From: Cricetomys ansorgei | Lineage: Eukaryota > Chordata > Mammalia > Rodentia > Nesomyidae | Direction: 5' to 3' | NCBI GenBank assembly: GCA_026225945.1 | Contig: JAMJFZ010000811.1 | Location: forward strand, 682,001-746,000 | DNA length: 64,000 nt | Shown: in pieces, positions 46,629-61,800 of the stretch | Layout of the letters: the number at the start of each line of letters is the position of its first letter | Position numbering within the stretch: the stretch's first letter is position 1 | The notes under the pieces: generated by a model | What the model was told of the DNA's origin: nothing | What the model saw: the letters and a program-made list of their open reading frames with translations, nothing else | Database searches by the model: none | Translations under genes and position numbers: made by a program

Positions 46629-49600
46629 TGGAGGTTTACTGAGCCATAAAGCCATAAAGAAGAACTAAACTAGGACATCTGCAGGTAAATGAATAGAACT
46701 AGCTATTATTGTGGTAAGAAAAATACAGACTTAAAAAAAAAATTTTAAAAAGAAAAAAAGAAAGACAAGCCATGCATAGTGGTATACATCTTTAATCCCA
46801 GCACTTGAGAGGCAAAGGCAGGCAGATGGATCTTGGAGTTTGAGGCTATCCTGGTCTATAGATTGAATTCCAGGATAGCCAGGGCTACACAGAGTAACCT
46901 TATCTTGAAACAAACAAACAAACAAGAAGACAAAAAAATGAGAAAAAGGGAACTAACAGGGACATGGAAAGGATAAAGTTAAGTAATGGGGGTAAGAATT
47001 AGATCAAGTGTACACACACACACACAGAGACATTACACATGCCAATAATGATAAAGGGCAAATAACAACTGCACATTTCCCGACATGATTGTTATAAACT
47101 TCCTATATAAAACTTTGCATTGTAGCAAAATATCATTGTTATTTTAAGTGTTTTCTTTTACTTACTCTTATGCAACTATTACTACTTTGATTTGCAAAAC
47201 ATGTAGTTAAATCTTAGTTTGAAATAGAAGGAATATAATTTCAATAAAAGAAGGGATTTGAATATAGTTCTTTGAGGAAGTATTTATACATTACAAGGCA
47301 TAAGAATGATTATAAAAGGTAACTCATAATTTTTTTCTTCTTGTTTTAGGTAAGTACAGAAATATGGAAGTACAGGAAGTCACCTCTGATAAGGAAATAT
47401 AAGGAAATATATCCTCCTAGAAACATATGCTACTGTAACCTGACTCTTGGGACATCAAAAGTTAACAGCATAATGTGTACTTACTCTGTGCTTCCAGTAA
47501 ATCTCTGGAGCATTCCTTAACCCAATCTGCATAATCATGAATGACTGAAACCCCGGGATTGGGGACAACAAGAGGGCACAGTTCATCCACATGGACTGTG
47601 CTATGTTTTAATTTGAGCTCCAGAGGAGTCTGATATAATTGCAAATCTTCATCCAGCTTCCTTTGTCTCAAACCGAGTTTTTCCAAATGAACTTTGAATG
47701 GGGATTCAGATAGACTAGAAGAAACAACAGATGAGTCAGAAAATGAAGATACAGCTTAAATTTCCCTACAACCAACCTTTGCTTCTTTTTCTGACTTCCA
47801 AAAGAATAAAAAGCACTTTACTATAATGTTTGTTTCTTGAGACAGGGTTTTATATAGCCCAGGCTGGTCTTGAGCATGTAAACACATGTTCAAGTGTGTT
47901 TAAACACATGATCATAATGAATTTCTCATCTTCCTGCCTCCACTTCCCAAAGTAAAGGGATTACAGGCATGTGGGGATGGGCCACCATACTGGCTTTATG
48001 CTGTGCTAGGAATGGAACTCAGGGCCTTGGGCATATTATGCAAACATTCACAGCCCTCAGAGCTTAATTCTATTTTTATAAATAACTTTTCAAGATTTAT
48101 ATCTATGTTAAGGAACCAAAGTTGGGTGCCCTGGGTGAGTGGGAAATACTCTTAGCCACTTAGCCATCTTTCCAGCTTCAGCTTCTTAAATCTTAGAAAG
48201 ACTAATGAGGTAGATTGAAATAGCAAGAAATGTTTACATGTCAACATGCATAAACTCAGTGAACAGTAATTTCCAAATAACCAATGCTGACGTTTATAAA
48301 ATTATGCTTAAGTATAGATACAAACTGTAAGATAGACCAATAAATTTTAATTCAACAGAGCACAGCTCAGGGTACACTTATGGGAGTCACTAGTTATTTG
48401 TTTCATCACTTAATTGGTCACTACAGAATACAAAGGCCAAAAGTATCATGTAGAATGCCTGGTTTACAAATACTTACGTGTCAAAAGTTGTGAAGCTAAG
48501 TTTATAGGTAATAAATATCTTTTGCTTGAGACGGGTCTCACATAGCCCTTGAACTTGCTATGTAGCTAAGAAAGACCATAAATTTCTGACTCTCCAACTT
48601 TCACCTTCAAATGTCTAAATTGTAGGAGTGTACCACCACACACAGGCAGATTTGAAACTACTTATTCCTTTGTTTCTGTTTTAAATTGAAATGCTAGAGA
48701 TTGAAGCCAGAGTCTTTCATGCTAAGAAAGTGCTGTTCCACTGGGCTATATCCGAGTTCTTGCTATATATAGCTCAGGTTGTCCTCTAATTTGTGATCGT
48801 TTTTGTCTGTCTGGAGTGCTGGAATTACAGATACGTATGTAATGCCTAAACAGGCTCTAAATTCAGATGAGCATGAAATCAATATGACCTTTTTACAATT
48901 TTTTAAAGATTGATAATCTCTAAAACATTACAATACCACGATCTAAAGTCAATTACTAAATTTAGAATGGATTCTCCTAAATGTGAGGTTCAAAAAAACT
49001 GATCATTTTTATTTTTCCAAAATCAACTTCAAAATTTAAATAAGTAATCATATTCATTTAATCTACAGTAAATGTACATACACTTGTTACGTATTATAAA
49101 AAAAGATATAAGAAAGTTGTACATATTTTGTGAAAACTCAATACATTCTGTATGGTAATTACCAGATGGCTTAATTGTAGGAACTACATAGAACATATAT
49201 GATATTGTGCATACAACATACGCGAAATACTTATGCCTGCGTCAAGAAATTTATCTACAAAGATCAAGAAGCAGGGTGCTGACTTTGAGTTTCCTGATAA
49301 TAGAACAGCCCCCAATTACAATGTGGACATTCCCAAAAAGCATCAAGAAACATAACTCACGATTTAACAGCTACTGGATTGGGCAGGAATCCGTATTCCA
49401 TAGAATCGGCAACATGATGACTTTCCAGTTCATGAGAGCCATGTAGTTGTTCTCCACTGTTAGCGAGAGTCCAGTTGGGTCCCCAACCAACCCGAAATGA
49501 ACGTCCCATAAATAGGGCCATGTCCATCAGGAGTTTCCCCTTGCCATATGTAACAGATTTTTCAAGAGGGACTAGGCCTGGTTGCCTGCGTATCCCCACT

Positions 49601-52600
49601 GTTTTCAGCTGAACCTCAGGAGCTGGGCTGGGCACTGTGAAAACAGTGGCCAGGGGCATAGGGACAGACCAGGGGGATGTAGATGGGACATTCACTAGAG
49701 ATGATGCTCTGGGAGTGCGACATTCTTGCACGGAGGCACTAGGTGAAAGAAAAGCTCCACTTGCAAATTTTGATTGCAGCAATCCACCAACTAAAACAAA
49801 AGAAGAAAAGCTCTAAACAACAGTTTGTTTCTTCAATAACACTAACACTAAAGGTGAAGATATTCAGTCAGATTTTAGAATAATTACTTTTCTTGGTTTT
49901 TTGAGACTCAGTCACAACATAGCTTAGCTGTCCTAGAACTCACTATATAGACCAGGCTAGCCTCAAACCCACAGAGATCTGACTACCTCTACCTCTTGAG
50001 AACTGGGATTAAAGGTGTGCACCACCACAGATAGCTACAATAACTACCCCCCTTTTACTTTTTTTTGGTTTTTGCAAGATAGGGTTTCTTTGTGTATCTC
50101 TGGCTACCCTGGAGCTCATTATGTAGACCAAGCTGTCCTTGAACTCAGAGGTCCATCTGCCTCTGTCACCTGAGTGCTGGGATTAAAGGAGTGTTGTCTC
50201 CACTGTCTGGATTACTTAAATGATTACTTAAAAAAAAAAAAAAAAATGGTGGTAAGCTTGAGGCCAGCCTGGTCTATAGAGTGAGTTCCAGGATAGTCAG
50301 GGGTACACAGAGGAACCCTATCTCAAAAAACCAGAAATATTTTATTTTAAATTAAGTGTATGTATATGGAAGTGTCGCTATGACTGTAGCTGCTTGTGGA
50401 TGCCAGATGTCCGATCCCCCTGGAACTAAGAGTTACAGGTAGTGGGCTGTCTGATGTTGGGGCTGGGAATCAAATTTGAGTCCTTTTCAAGAGCAGTATG
50501 GGTTTTCTACCATTGAGCCATCTCTCCAGCCCACAATAATTTATCTTTTCAGCCATGAAATAAAAGCAAGAATTTTAATGATTTTATAAGAAAAAGCAAA
50601 AACTCTTAAAGATTATGTTAATAACAATATTAAAAACAAACAACATGTGTACACTTCACTTTTCAGTAACTTTAATCAGTAAGCATTATCATTGCCACTC
50701 CGACATTTTAAAACTGAGGAAGCTGGCCTCAGAAAAGTGACTTTTCTAAATCCACAAAGCTACTAAATGGCAAGACTATTAATCTTGGGTAAAACTGCTA
50801 TCAAGAATCATGCCCTCACTGAAATCCATTATGCAATAAGATTATTTTTAAAAAGATGGATGCCACTGGAGATAATTATATACAGTGAATTAGATCAGTT
50901 CCAGAAATACAAATATTGCATGTTAACACCTAAGATACCTAAGATATCTAATATTAGCTATGTACTGATAACGTGAAAGTAGAAGAAAAACTGTCTGGAA
51001 AACAAAGTTGTCTAGTGGCAGATGGGGAGAAAGGAGAAAGAGCAAGGTAGCTGGGTAGGAGGGGATGGAGACATTATAAGGACATTATAGGGGGTAGAGA
51101 GAAAAGGCTCAGCAGTTAAAAGCGTTCCTTGCTGTTGCAGAGGACCTGAGTTTGGTACCTAGCATCCACTTGGTGGCTCACAACTAAACATAACTTCAGT
51201 TTCAGGGGATCTGACATTCTCTTCTAACCTCTGTAGACACTGCACACATGTGCTACACATAGATAGATGCAGAAAACTATTAAATAAACATAAAATAAAA
51301 TAGATAAATCTAAAAAACTTAAAGAATATTATATACTTGCATGAAGACAGCCTTATGTATAACCAAAAAACAAAAAACCCCACGGAGATAAAAATCTCAA
51401 GTCTTATACTGTGATATTCTGTGCTGGATCTAAGGAAATGTTACTAAGTGATGTGTTAATAAGTTAAAGGAATTTTTCTTTCCTTGGGATGGAGAAATGG
51501 CTCAGTGGTTAAGAACACAGTCTGCTCTTCTGGAGGACCTGTTTTTCAATTCCTATCACCCATGTGGCAGCTTACATTTGTAACTCCAATTCTGGGCAAT
51601 CTGATACCCTCCTCCCCAGTATCTATGGGCACCAGACATGCAAGTGGTGCAGACATACATGCAGGCAAAACATCCACACACATAAAATAAAAAATTTGAG
51701 ATGAGGTCTTGCTAGGGAGCCAGGTCCATCCTCAACTCAAAAAATCTTCCTTCTCTAGTCTCCCAAGTGCTGAGAATAAAGGCATGCCCCACAATACATA
51801 GTCGAAGATGAAGAATTTTTCGTTTTTTAATTTTATTTAATTTTATTTTATGTGCACTGGTGTGAGGGTATCAGATTCTCTGGAACAGGAGTCACAGACA
51901 GTTGTGAGCTGCCACGTGGGAGTTGGGAATTGAACCCCGATCCTCTGAAAAGCAGGTAGCATTCTTAGCTTCTGAGCCAGTCCCAAGATGAAGTATTTTT
52001 AAAAGTCAAGTTTATAATGAGGGTAAACATCTAGTTTTAGAGATAGCATCTTGCTATTAATCTTAGGCTGGCTTTGAACTCACTAGGCCAAAGATTATCG
52101 GTGTGTCCTATAAATGTCCATCAATCATTTTAATTTTAGTTTTAAAATTTTATTTGTGTGTGTGCATGTGTGTGTGCATGCACCATGGCACACATGTAGA
52201 GGTAAGAGGGCAACTTTAGGGAGTTGGTTTGCTCCCATGAGACTCCTAGGGTCAAACTTAGTTCATCAAGCTTGCCAAGAAGCACTTTTACCTGCTGAGC
52301 AGCTGGCTCCTATTCAGTTTTTAAGGAAACATTAACAAAATTTCCAGTGTTAGTTCTTTAGCTTTCAAATATTTTGAAATTACAACTGCCTAAATTCTCA
52401 CTGATATCAGTATCTTTTGAGATTAAAAAAAAATTGTACACGTACGTGGTTTTGCTTTCATGTATTTCTGTGTACCACTGAAGAGACCTGAAGACCCTAA
52501 AACTGGAGTTACAGATGGGTTTTGAGCTGCCATTTGGGTGCTGAGACTTGAACCCAGACCCTCTGGGAACAGTCAATGCTCTTAACTGCTGAGACTAGTA

Positions 52601-55600
52601 TTCTATAATCTATAATCTGCAATCCTATTAGGAAACGGAAAAGTTATACCATCTAGTATGTGATTACCCAACAGGAATTTTCGAAGGTTTAGGAAAAAGT
52701 AGAAACTTGGAGTTTATTATCATGAAAAACATTTAACCACAGAAAGCAGTAAGATTAAATAAAAACAATCTGGTACTTTGTGGAATCTGAAGTATTGTGG
52801 CAGGGTTCAGGAAATTAAGAGATTAATATGTAAACTACGCTCACAAGTGACTAATACATGGCTCAAAGAGCACAAGCGTTTTCATCATAGAGGTACTTAT
52901 GGTGCTTAAAAACTTGCCACTGTCAGTACTTTTTCTATTTTAAAACACTTATCTTGTGTGTGTGTGCGTGCATGTGCATGTGGGAGGCATGCATGTACCA
53001 TGGCGTGCATGTGGAGGTCAGAGGACATATTGAGGGAGTTGTTTCTCTCTTTCCACCATGTGGATTCCAGAGATTAAACTCTGGTGATCAGGCTTGGTGA
53101 CAAGCACTTTAATCTGTTAAGCCACTTCACTGACCCATTTATATAAAAAAAAAAAAAAAAAAATTTAAAAATTTAAATTTTTAATTTAAAAAATTTTTTA
53201 AAAATTTAAAAATCATTAAAAAAATCTGAGTGCCTACATGTATATATATGTACCATGTGTGTGCCTAGCGGCTAGGGAGGGCAAAAGAACACATCAGATT
53301 TCTTGAAACTGGAAAAGAGAGGGCTAAAGCCACCATGTGGGTTCTGAGAACTGAATTGGGGTCCTCTGTAAGAACAGAAGTGCTTTTAACTGTTGAGCCA
53401 TCTCTTCAGCCCCCTGGATCTTGCTGATTGCTCTGCAATCTTCCTCCCTTAGTTATGAGGATAGTTGGTATTTTTAAAAAATTATACCTATTGTTATACA
53501 TATGTTTTTAGACATATTTATACATTTGCTAGAAAAATTCATTCAACTTAGAAGATATATGAAAAATAGGATCTAACTCCACAGTTTTCTTGAAAAAAAG
53601 TTCATTTAATACTGTACCTATCGAGCGGGATTTTGATGAGTGGGATGTTGAAATGGGGAGTCTAGGAGAACAGATTTCTTGAACAGTTTCTCCTTTGGAA
53701 GGGAAGTGACTGAAGCGTTGATCCATGGCATCTACATCTTCTTCATCAACAAGCAATGATGCTTTCATGATCTAAAAAAGGCAGTATCTATGGGATGAGT
53801 ATTTCCCAGAAATGAAAGACCATAAAGAGAAATGTAGTTTATACAGACCAAAAACTATTGTTTCTTCTAAAGCCTGTGCCCAGAGCAAGTGTAACATTTT
53901 TGTGACAAACACTACGACACTGCATGTGCCTGAAGGACTGAAGTCTCTGTGTTCTACCAAGTCCTGACACACAGTGGTTACTATTATTTGTTGAATAAAT
54001 GAGTTTAAAAGTCAAACATAAACCAAAGGCTAAACTCACACAAGAAGGCTGCAGCTAGAGGAAGAGAGAGAAATTAAGCATGTATTTATCATGCTTCTAA
54101 AATTTCTAAGTTTGAAATTTAGAAAATTCTATAAAGTAAATAAAATAATATTTAGTAGAACTTAGTGCTAGTGGCTGTTAAATGAGATGTCTAACATCAG
54201 GGTAGTAAAGTTACAAAACTTGGCTGAGAAAACAGTTCTTCTGATGTCATGCCGTAAAAACAGAAACCTCCTTCTTACCCTTAATATGTGGTTTCCTTAT
54301 TTAATAGGAAATGTGACTTTGGCCTATTTCTTTTCCCATTATATTGAACTCTCAATAGTCTTAAGTGAATAATCAAATAAGAGATGTGATGTTATAAAAG
54401 AGATATTAAATAATAGTTTGGCTTTCTGTCATTGTAAGGATGGGCCTTACAATGTAACTTCACCTGTAAGACATGTGGATTAATTCCCAGTGAAGATGCA
54501 ATGTGTGTTGAAGCAGACACAGGCTCCTGATCGTCAGGCACACTTTCTTCTAACACAGAATCCAAAACTGGCTCCTGGGTGATATCTACCATGTCACTGT
54601 CCAGTTCCACAACCCTCCCTAACTGCTCCACTTCTGGGCTCTGGCTCTGCAAACAGCAAAAACAGAGAAGTAGCATTAAAGTAAGCCAAACAGAGTAATG
54701 GTAGATCAGATTAACTTAACTCAGAATATGATACAGAAATATTATGTTCTGCATATTCTAAGAGATGAGTGCATATTTGTTAAAGAAGATTTACATATCT
54801 CTAAGAATTACAGATCTCTGTAAGAATTTGGGATACAAATGGTTCATGGACTGTCCTTTTAGAATATCATGAACCTGGGTCTAAGATCTAAGACAATGTC
54901 CAAACAGTGGTCTTCAGAGACAAGATTATACCTATCCCTTGTTAGGAACTATAATTTCCTGACTGACACAGGGTCTCCCTGCCCTCCTAATACTTGTAGT
55001 CAGAAATAATTTGGAAGATAAAAAAGGCACAATTATTAAACATGCTAGACAGACAAGAACTCTCCCAAATTATATTCTTAGTCCTCAAATAATTCCCCTT
55101 TGTTTTGAGGTTTTGTTTTTTTTTTGATATTTAATGTGTTTGTTTTGCTTGCATACATGTTCATGCACCCTTGTGTGCCTGGTGCAAGAAGAGGTCAAAC
55201 GACATTCCTAGATACCATGGGACTGGAGTTACAGATGGCTATGAGCCACCATGTGGATGCTGGGTACAGAACTAGGTCTCTTCAGCACCAAACTTTGCTT
55301 TGGCTATTGCTACTTATTTTTTTGGTTGGTTATTTGGTTTTTTTCACGACAGGGTTTCTTTGTGTAGCCTTGGCTGTCTTGGAACTTCTTCTGTAGATCA
55401 AGCTGGCCTCGAATTCAAAGGTCCACCTGCCTCTGCCTTCTGAGACCTGGGATTAAAGGCATGCATTGCCTCCAACCCAGCTATATTTTATTTAAAAAAA
55501 ATTATAAAATCAGTGTCTAGTTAATAGCTTTGGAATTTAATCTTTTGTTGACTAGAATCTGCTGTGCTCTTTATGTGCAGTCTTACTGCTTGCAGCACAA

Positions 55601-55788
55601 GGACTAAGTTTAGATCTCCAACACCAATGTAAGAAGTCAGTCATTGTGAGGCACAAGCTGGGCTAGCCAACTGGTTCAGTGAGAAATCCTGTCTCAAAAA
55701 TAGAAGGTGGAGAGTGATAGAAGACACCCATTATCAACCCCCAGTTTCTACACATACCTGTACATATGTACCTGTGTGAGCGTGCGTG

Positions 55789-55823
<35 letters not shown>

Positions 55824-58800
55824 GAAAGATAATTATGATAAAAAGGTTAATGCTTATAAAATGGAAGTACACAATAAATTGACTAGTTCAATACAAATTT
55901 GTTGTATGTCATAAACACACTAAGAATCTAGTACAGCGTTAACAAGTGACTACAACAATCCATAAAACATTTTCAAGACAAAAGGTACTATCACAATGTC
56001 TGGCTGATTTTTCATCAGTGGCCTATTTTATGCTATATTTTAAATAGATGCTGTTATAAAGCCAAGTCTTTCAATTTTTTAAAGACAGTTTTTAATGTCA
56101 CTTTAAAACAAAAAGTTTTTCAGAGGCTAGAGACATGGTTCAGCAGTTAACAGCACTGGCTGATCTTACAGAGGACTCAGGTTTGATTTCCAGTACCCAC
56201 GTGGCAGCTAACAATAGTCTTTAACTCCATTCCCCAATGAATGGATCCCTCTTCTGGCCTCTGAGGGTAATGCAGACACAAGGTACATAGACATAGGCAA
56301 AACACCTTTATTTAAAGAGTTTTGAACCTTATTTATTTTGGAGAAAATGTCTCACTATGTAGACCTTGCTGGGCTTAAACAACATCCTACTGTCTCAGCC
56401 TGAGGCTAAGGCATCACATTATAGTACTACATTTGGTTTCATGACCTCTTTGGATAAAACTACCCACTATTAGTCAACATTTCAACTTCTTCAATTGGAC
56501 ATTTACTACAGCTAACTTGAATTCCTCTAACAAATATCATACCTAAACGAATGCGTGACCTTATGAAGAATTACAAAAAAACTAAGTTGTTAAAGGTACA
56601 GGGTGTATTACCATTTAAGACGTAGACATTACCCAAAGACTGCTTTAATAAAGCTAGATAACATTCCCAAGGCAACATTAACATTGGGCTTAGGTCCCAA
56701 GCTCAGTGGCACAGCATTTACCAGACATGTTCAAGGACACAGACAGGTTTGGCAGCAAGCACTGCCAAACAAAATGACTATTGAAGGTGAGTTTACCAGC
56801 ATATCAGACTATTAATATGCTCTAAAATCCTGGGGAGGGGAGGAGAGGTTAGTGGTAAAGTAATGGGCCCAGCAAGAAGAATCCTAGATGATGCTCCCTT
56901 ACAAATAATTATGGGAAAACTTATCCCGTAAGCTCCCTAATATATTTATTTTTTAGTCAAGGTCTCAATATGTAGCCCTGACTGCCCTGAAACTCACTAT
57001 GTATATCTGACTGGCCTCAAACACCCTGAGATCCACTCACCTGTGTCTCAAGTGCTAGGCTTGAAGCACCACATCTGGCAATTACAATGCACTTGGGAGT
57101 GATGGTACTGGGGATGGAACAAAGGGTCTTGTGTGAGCTAAGCACGTTAAGCTGAGTTATACCCTCAAGAGTTCCCTTTTAATAAATGTTATGATATTCC
57201 CCATCCTATCAGCAGGATACCATACTCCATACTCATTTTGGCTTCTACAGTACACTGTTCTTCCTATTTCACACCATTTATCAAAATTTATTATCATTTC
57301 TTACATATGTTTGGTCTACTAGGCAGTCAAGTCTTGAAAACAGCAATTGTGGTTCACTGTTTTCTGTATCTAATAACAAGCACATCAACTAATTAAGTTC
57401 TACACTCAATGAACATGGACTTTGTACTTTCTACCTAATGCAGCATTTGGCACACAGCAGAAAAGGAAAAGACCATTAAGGACAAGGATTGAGGACAGCT
57501 GGGAGGGAGGAAGAATGGTAACACTTTACTGCCTACCACAGGAATAACACTATACCAGGAAATCCTTACCTACAGCACTCTTATGCAAAGTAGGAGGTTT
57601 TCATAAAATAACCAAATCAGAGGCAAAGGGGACCCACAGGACATATATTTATGAAGAGTGCAGAAGATCAACATTTTCTATCTCCCGCTTTCACACACAG
57701 CCACTAAAGTTACATGCCATCACCTCATATGTGGACAAGTAAGGGAATTACCACAAAATTGAGAAACTGGCAAAGTTCCTGAAATTCCAGTGCATGATTT
57801 TATTAAGGTATACCTAAGAAATTTCAATAACTACCCTAAAATAAATCTTTTAAAGAAATGCTAGCAAACCAGACATTTCTTCAAAGCCAGTTTTCTGAAT
57901 TTAGAACAATAAAAAATGCTTTCAATTGAGGAAGAGTGGAGAAAATGAAACTGAGGCCTGGGAAGAAAAGGTAATTTACTGGAAAAGCTGACTAGACATC
58001 ATCTTAACTCCCCATTCCTACAGTGTAATTTGAAAACAGGGTGTTTGGCTTTTTTCTAGATACAAGCACAATGCATTATATACCAAGGTAGGGCTCACAA
58101 TTGAAAAGATTCCAGGATATATTTTTATACTCAATTTTCCACATTCCATCGACACTGTCAGTACTTCAAATACACACTCTCTCAAGATCAGATTTTTATA
58201 TAGCTCTCAGCCAATTAATTTGGCTCAATATGTACACCTCCAATACTACTTGTATTCTAACTGTAAAGAGCATTTTCACATAGTTTTGTTTTGCAAACTA
58301 GCTGTCAATAATACTGTGTTTTCCTCAAAAGAAATTACATGTTAGGGTTTCAAAGCCTCGTGTTTTGTACGGATAGTTCTGTATAAGGAGTAAGTCTTAT
58401 ATTAGCAACTTAATATTTGATTTTTAAATTAAGAAAATCAGTATGCCTAATAATATCTGAAATGAAATTGTGGCTATATAATTACACACACACACAATAT
58501 GTGCTAATAACCAGATCAGTTTAGAATACTTTATTTCAAATCACAGCATACACAAATCGTATCTCCTAAAGCCTTTTTCCTGAAAAGAAAAAAAGAGAAA
58601 AAGAAGAAAAAAAAAAAAAAAAAAAAGAAATTTTAAAAACTGGTTGGAGAAATGGCTCAATACTTAAGAGCACTTGCTGTTCTTGCAGAGGACCCAGGTT
58701 TGGTTTCCAGCATCTCCATGCATAACACCAGTTACAAAGATCTGATGCTTTCTTCTAACTTGCATAGGCACCAGGAATGCAATGGGCACACATATATACA

Positions 58801-61800
58801 TGCAGACAAAATTGCATACATATGAAATAATATTAAAAAATTTTTAAAAATTTATTTCTTTGAATGAACTTACTGACTGAACATGGTATTTCTGAGCAAG
58901 CTAACTAACTACCTTGACTTACTGTTACTGAATTCAGGTCCATTTAAGGCTGGGGTAAAAGTGTCAAAGGTTTCAGGTCTTTCAAGTTTCAAAACCCACC
59001 CATACATCTCCATCAGCTGGGAAGAATTACGAAAAGATAAGTCTAAATCCCATGAAGACCCATAGAACTAAAGTGATGGCTAATCTCAGAAGTCAATGTC
59101 AAGCTCCCCAGACTACTGATGCAGTCAGCTAAAAACTGAAACCTCAAACCAGGAGCTTGATAATAACTACAGAAAAAACTTTCCCACAGTTGTCTTAATT
59201 TACCTGCTGCGAAGGATTATTTACCAGTATTTTATCTCACCTAAAATTACAGAAGATCGTGGGATTTTTTTTGTTTTGTTTTGTTTTTTTTCTGGTTGCT
59301 TAGTCATGTCTGCTTTTTTCCAGGTGGTCTGTAAGCAAACACAAGGCTTACAGAACACCTTAAATATGGAACTTAGACTACTGGATAAAAAGCCCAGTGT
59401 TGTATAAACATGACCCTTAAAGTAAAATACAAACTTTTCTGAACAGCTCAAGAAACAACTTTCCTCTCCTTTCCTAATTTTCTTTTTCATTATAGTCTGA
59501 GGTAGTCTGGGATATGCTGGGTGGAGGATTGGGAGGAGGAGATTCCTCAATCAGACTTACTTCAGGAACATCTTATAGAAATCAGACTCTCAGAGAAGAA
59601 TGCAACAGTGTGATGACAGCAACTTTAACTCAATGAAAAGAATGTTGTCTATTCTCAATTCATTCAGATCGGTCAGGTAATTTCCCTGTATCAAGTAAAG
59701 CATAGGATCGTAGCAATTAATACTAAGGGCTATAGTATTAATACTAATACTAAGGGCTAGTTACTGGCGTATTCTATCTTCCTCAAATGTCACCAGGGAA
59801 AAGGAAGGGGTACTCCAGATTCCCATGCTGCTGTCTAACACACTAAGAGCAAAGTTTTCATAATGCATGTAAGCAAGACAGTTCTATTTCTCTCATTTCT
59901 GTTCACTGTCCATCAACTTCTGTACCCTACACAGTAACCCTGTTCACTGCATTCTATTTGCCCTATTGCCCATTCTATTTGTTCTCTCTTGGCTAGAACA
60001 TACTCTCAGATATCTTTTGATCTCAGTCTTACAATTAGCTCTTGCCTACTACACTGTCATTTTAGGAATTTAGATTTTTTTTCTCTAGTGTTTGATTCTA
60101 GTGATTAAAGCAGACTACCAACTGCCAATTTTACTAATTTTGTTCTGTTACTGACAGATGAAGTTTTTCTTCTTCAGCCATAGCTTTAAGACCTTACATA
60201 ATATGTTTCTCAGCAGGAAGGGAAAAAAAGGCTATTCGATTGTTTTTAGAAAAGACAAAAACCCAGCACTCTGGAGGCAGAGGCAGGTGAAACTCTGTGA
60301 GTTTGAGACTAGCCAGGTCTACACAGTGAGTTCCAGGACAGCCAGTTACCAGGACAGCCAGAGATACCTTGTGTCTCGAGAAAAAAGAAAAATAAAGTAG
60401 GTAAGTAAATAAAAGTCCTTGGAAAGAAAAAGTATGGGATAGGAGGGAGACAGACAGACAGACAGACACACACACACACACACAATATGAAAATGGATAA
60501 ATAAAAAACAACCATATTCACCTACAGATTTCATGAGTATTTTACTATGTAGCTCAGGTTGGCCTAAAACTTACTTTCTTTTTTTAAAAATAATTTATTT
60601 ATTTTTACTTTTATGTGCCTTGGTGTTTTACCTGCATGAATGTCAATATGAGGGTGTCAAATTCCCTGGAACTGGAGTTACAGACAGTTGTGAGCTGCTT
60701 TGTAGGTGCTGGGAATCAAACCCATGTTCTCCGGAAGAGCAATCAGTGCCCTTAACCACTGAGCCATCTCTCCTGCCTGAAACTTTCAATGTAGATCAGG
60801 CTGGCCTCAAACTCAGAGAATCCTCTGCCTCCCAAGTCACTTACAGATTTATTAGGAGGGATTTTTTTTTTAAGGGATTATACTACCAAGATCATAAAAC
60901 TTAAAAGTCAACAATTCAAATTCCATATTTATCATACCCTCCCCTTCTACCCTATAGACACAAATGTGAACAACACAAGATTCTCCAGAAAGTTCCTCCC
61001 CAAAAATTATTTAATAAATCATAAAAATCACACATTTGAGTAGTCAAAAGAATTGTAGCACGGAAAATCCCAAAGGTCCCGCTTTTAGCAGTTGAGAGGT
61101 AGAGGGTGTTTTACAACGTCCCACAAACAACTCTTCTTTAAGGAAGTGTGTCAGTAAGTTAAAAATATTTCTCTAACTTGATTGAGTATAAACAACATCT
61201 AAATTAAAGTCAATCTCTTTACCAGTAGGCATTCACAACCTGATTATTTAATTTACAAACCTTTCCCCAAAAGGACAAAAGGTTTATATTGGTTTAACAA
61301 CATTGAAAAAGGGTATGATACAAATAATTATAATAAACAATACAGCCCCTATTCTAAATTATTTACTTACTTTTTAAAATTCTCTCTTTTCATAAAGATT
61401 ACTAAAATACATTATTATGCATTTACCTGAAGTATAAGCAAACAACTTATGAAAACGGAATTAAAAACTCTTACAGAAAGGTAATCTGACTTTTAAAAGC
61501 GATGGAGGTAAAGAACAAGATCAGACTGCACATTAAGAAATCAATAAAAATAGGCTTTACTTTGTATTAACCCTATACAAGCAAAATGCTACCTCAAGTT
61601 GATCATGGATCAAAACATTACAAGTCCAAATGAGAAAAATTGAAAATCACAATTGCAGAAGGATGATCCAAACAAGAAGAGAATTCTTTAAAAGTAAAAA
61701 TAGCAGCCTGTACCACCTTGTGCCCTCCCTCGTTCTTGTCTCTCAAGTTTCAAGGTCTATACAGATGAAAAGCTGAATGACTGCAGTGACTTATCACTGT

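Noticed and set aside
56603..56815. 70-codon open frame in the large Nup98 intron
   Set aside because: No similarity recognised and no supporting signals.
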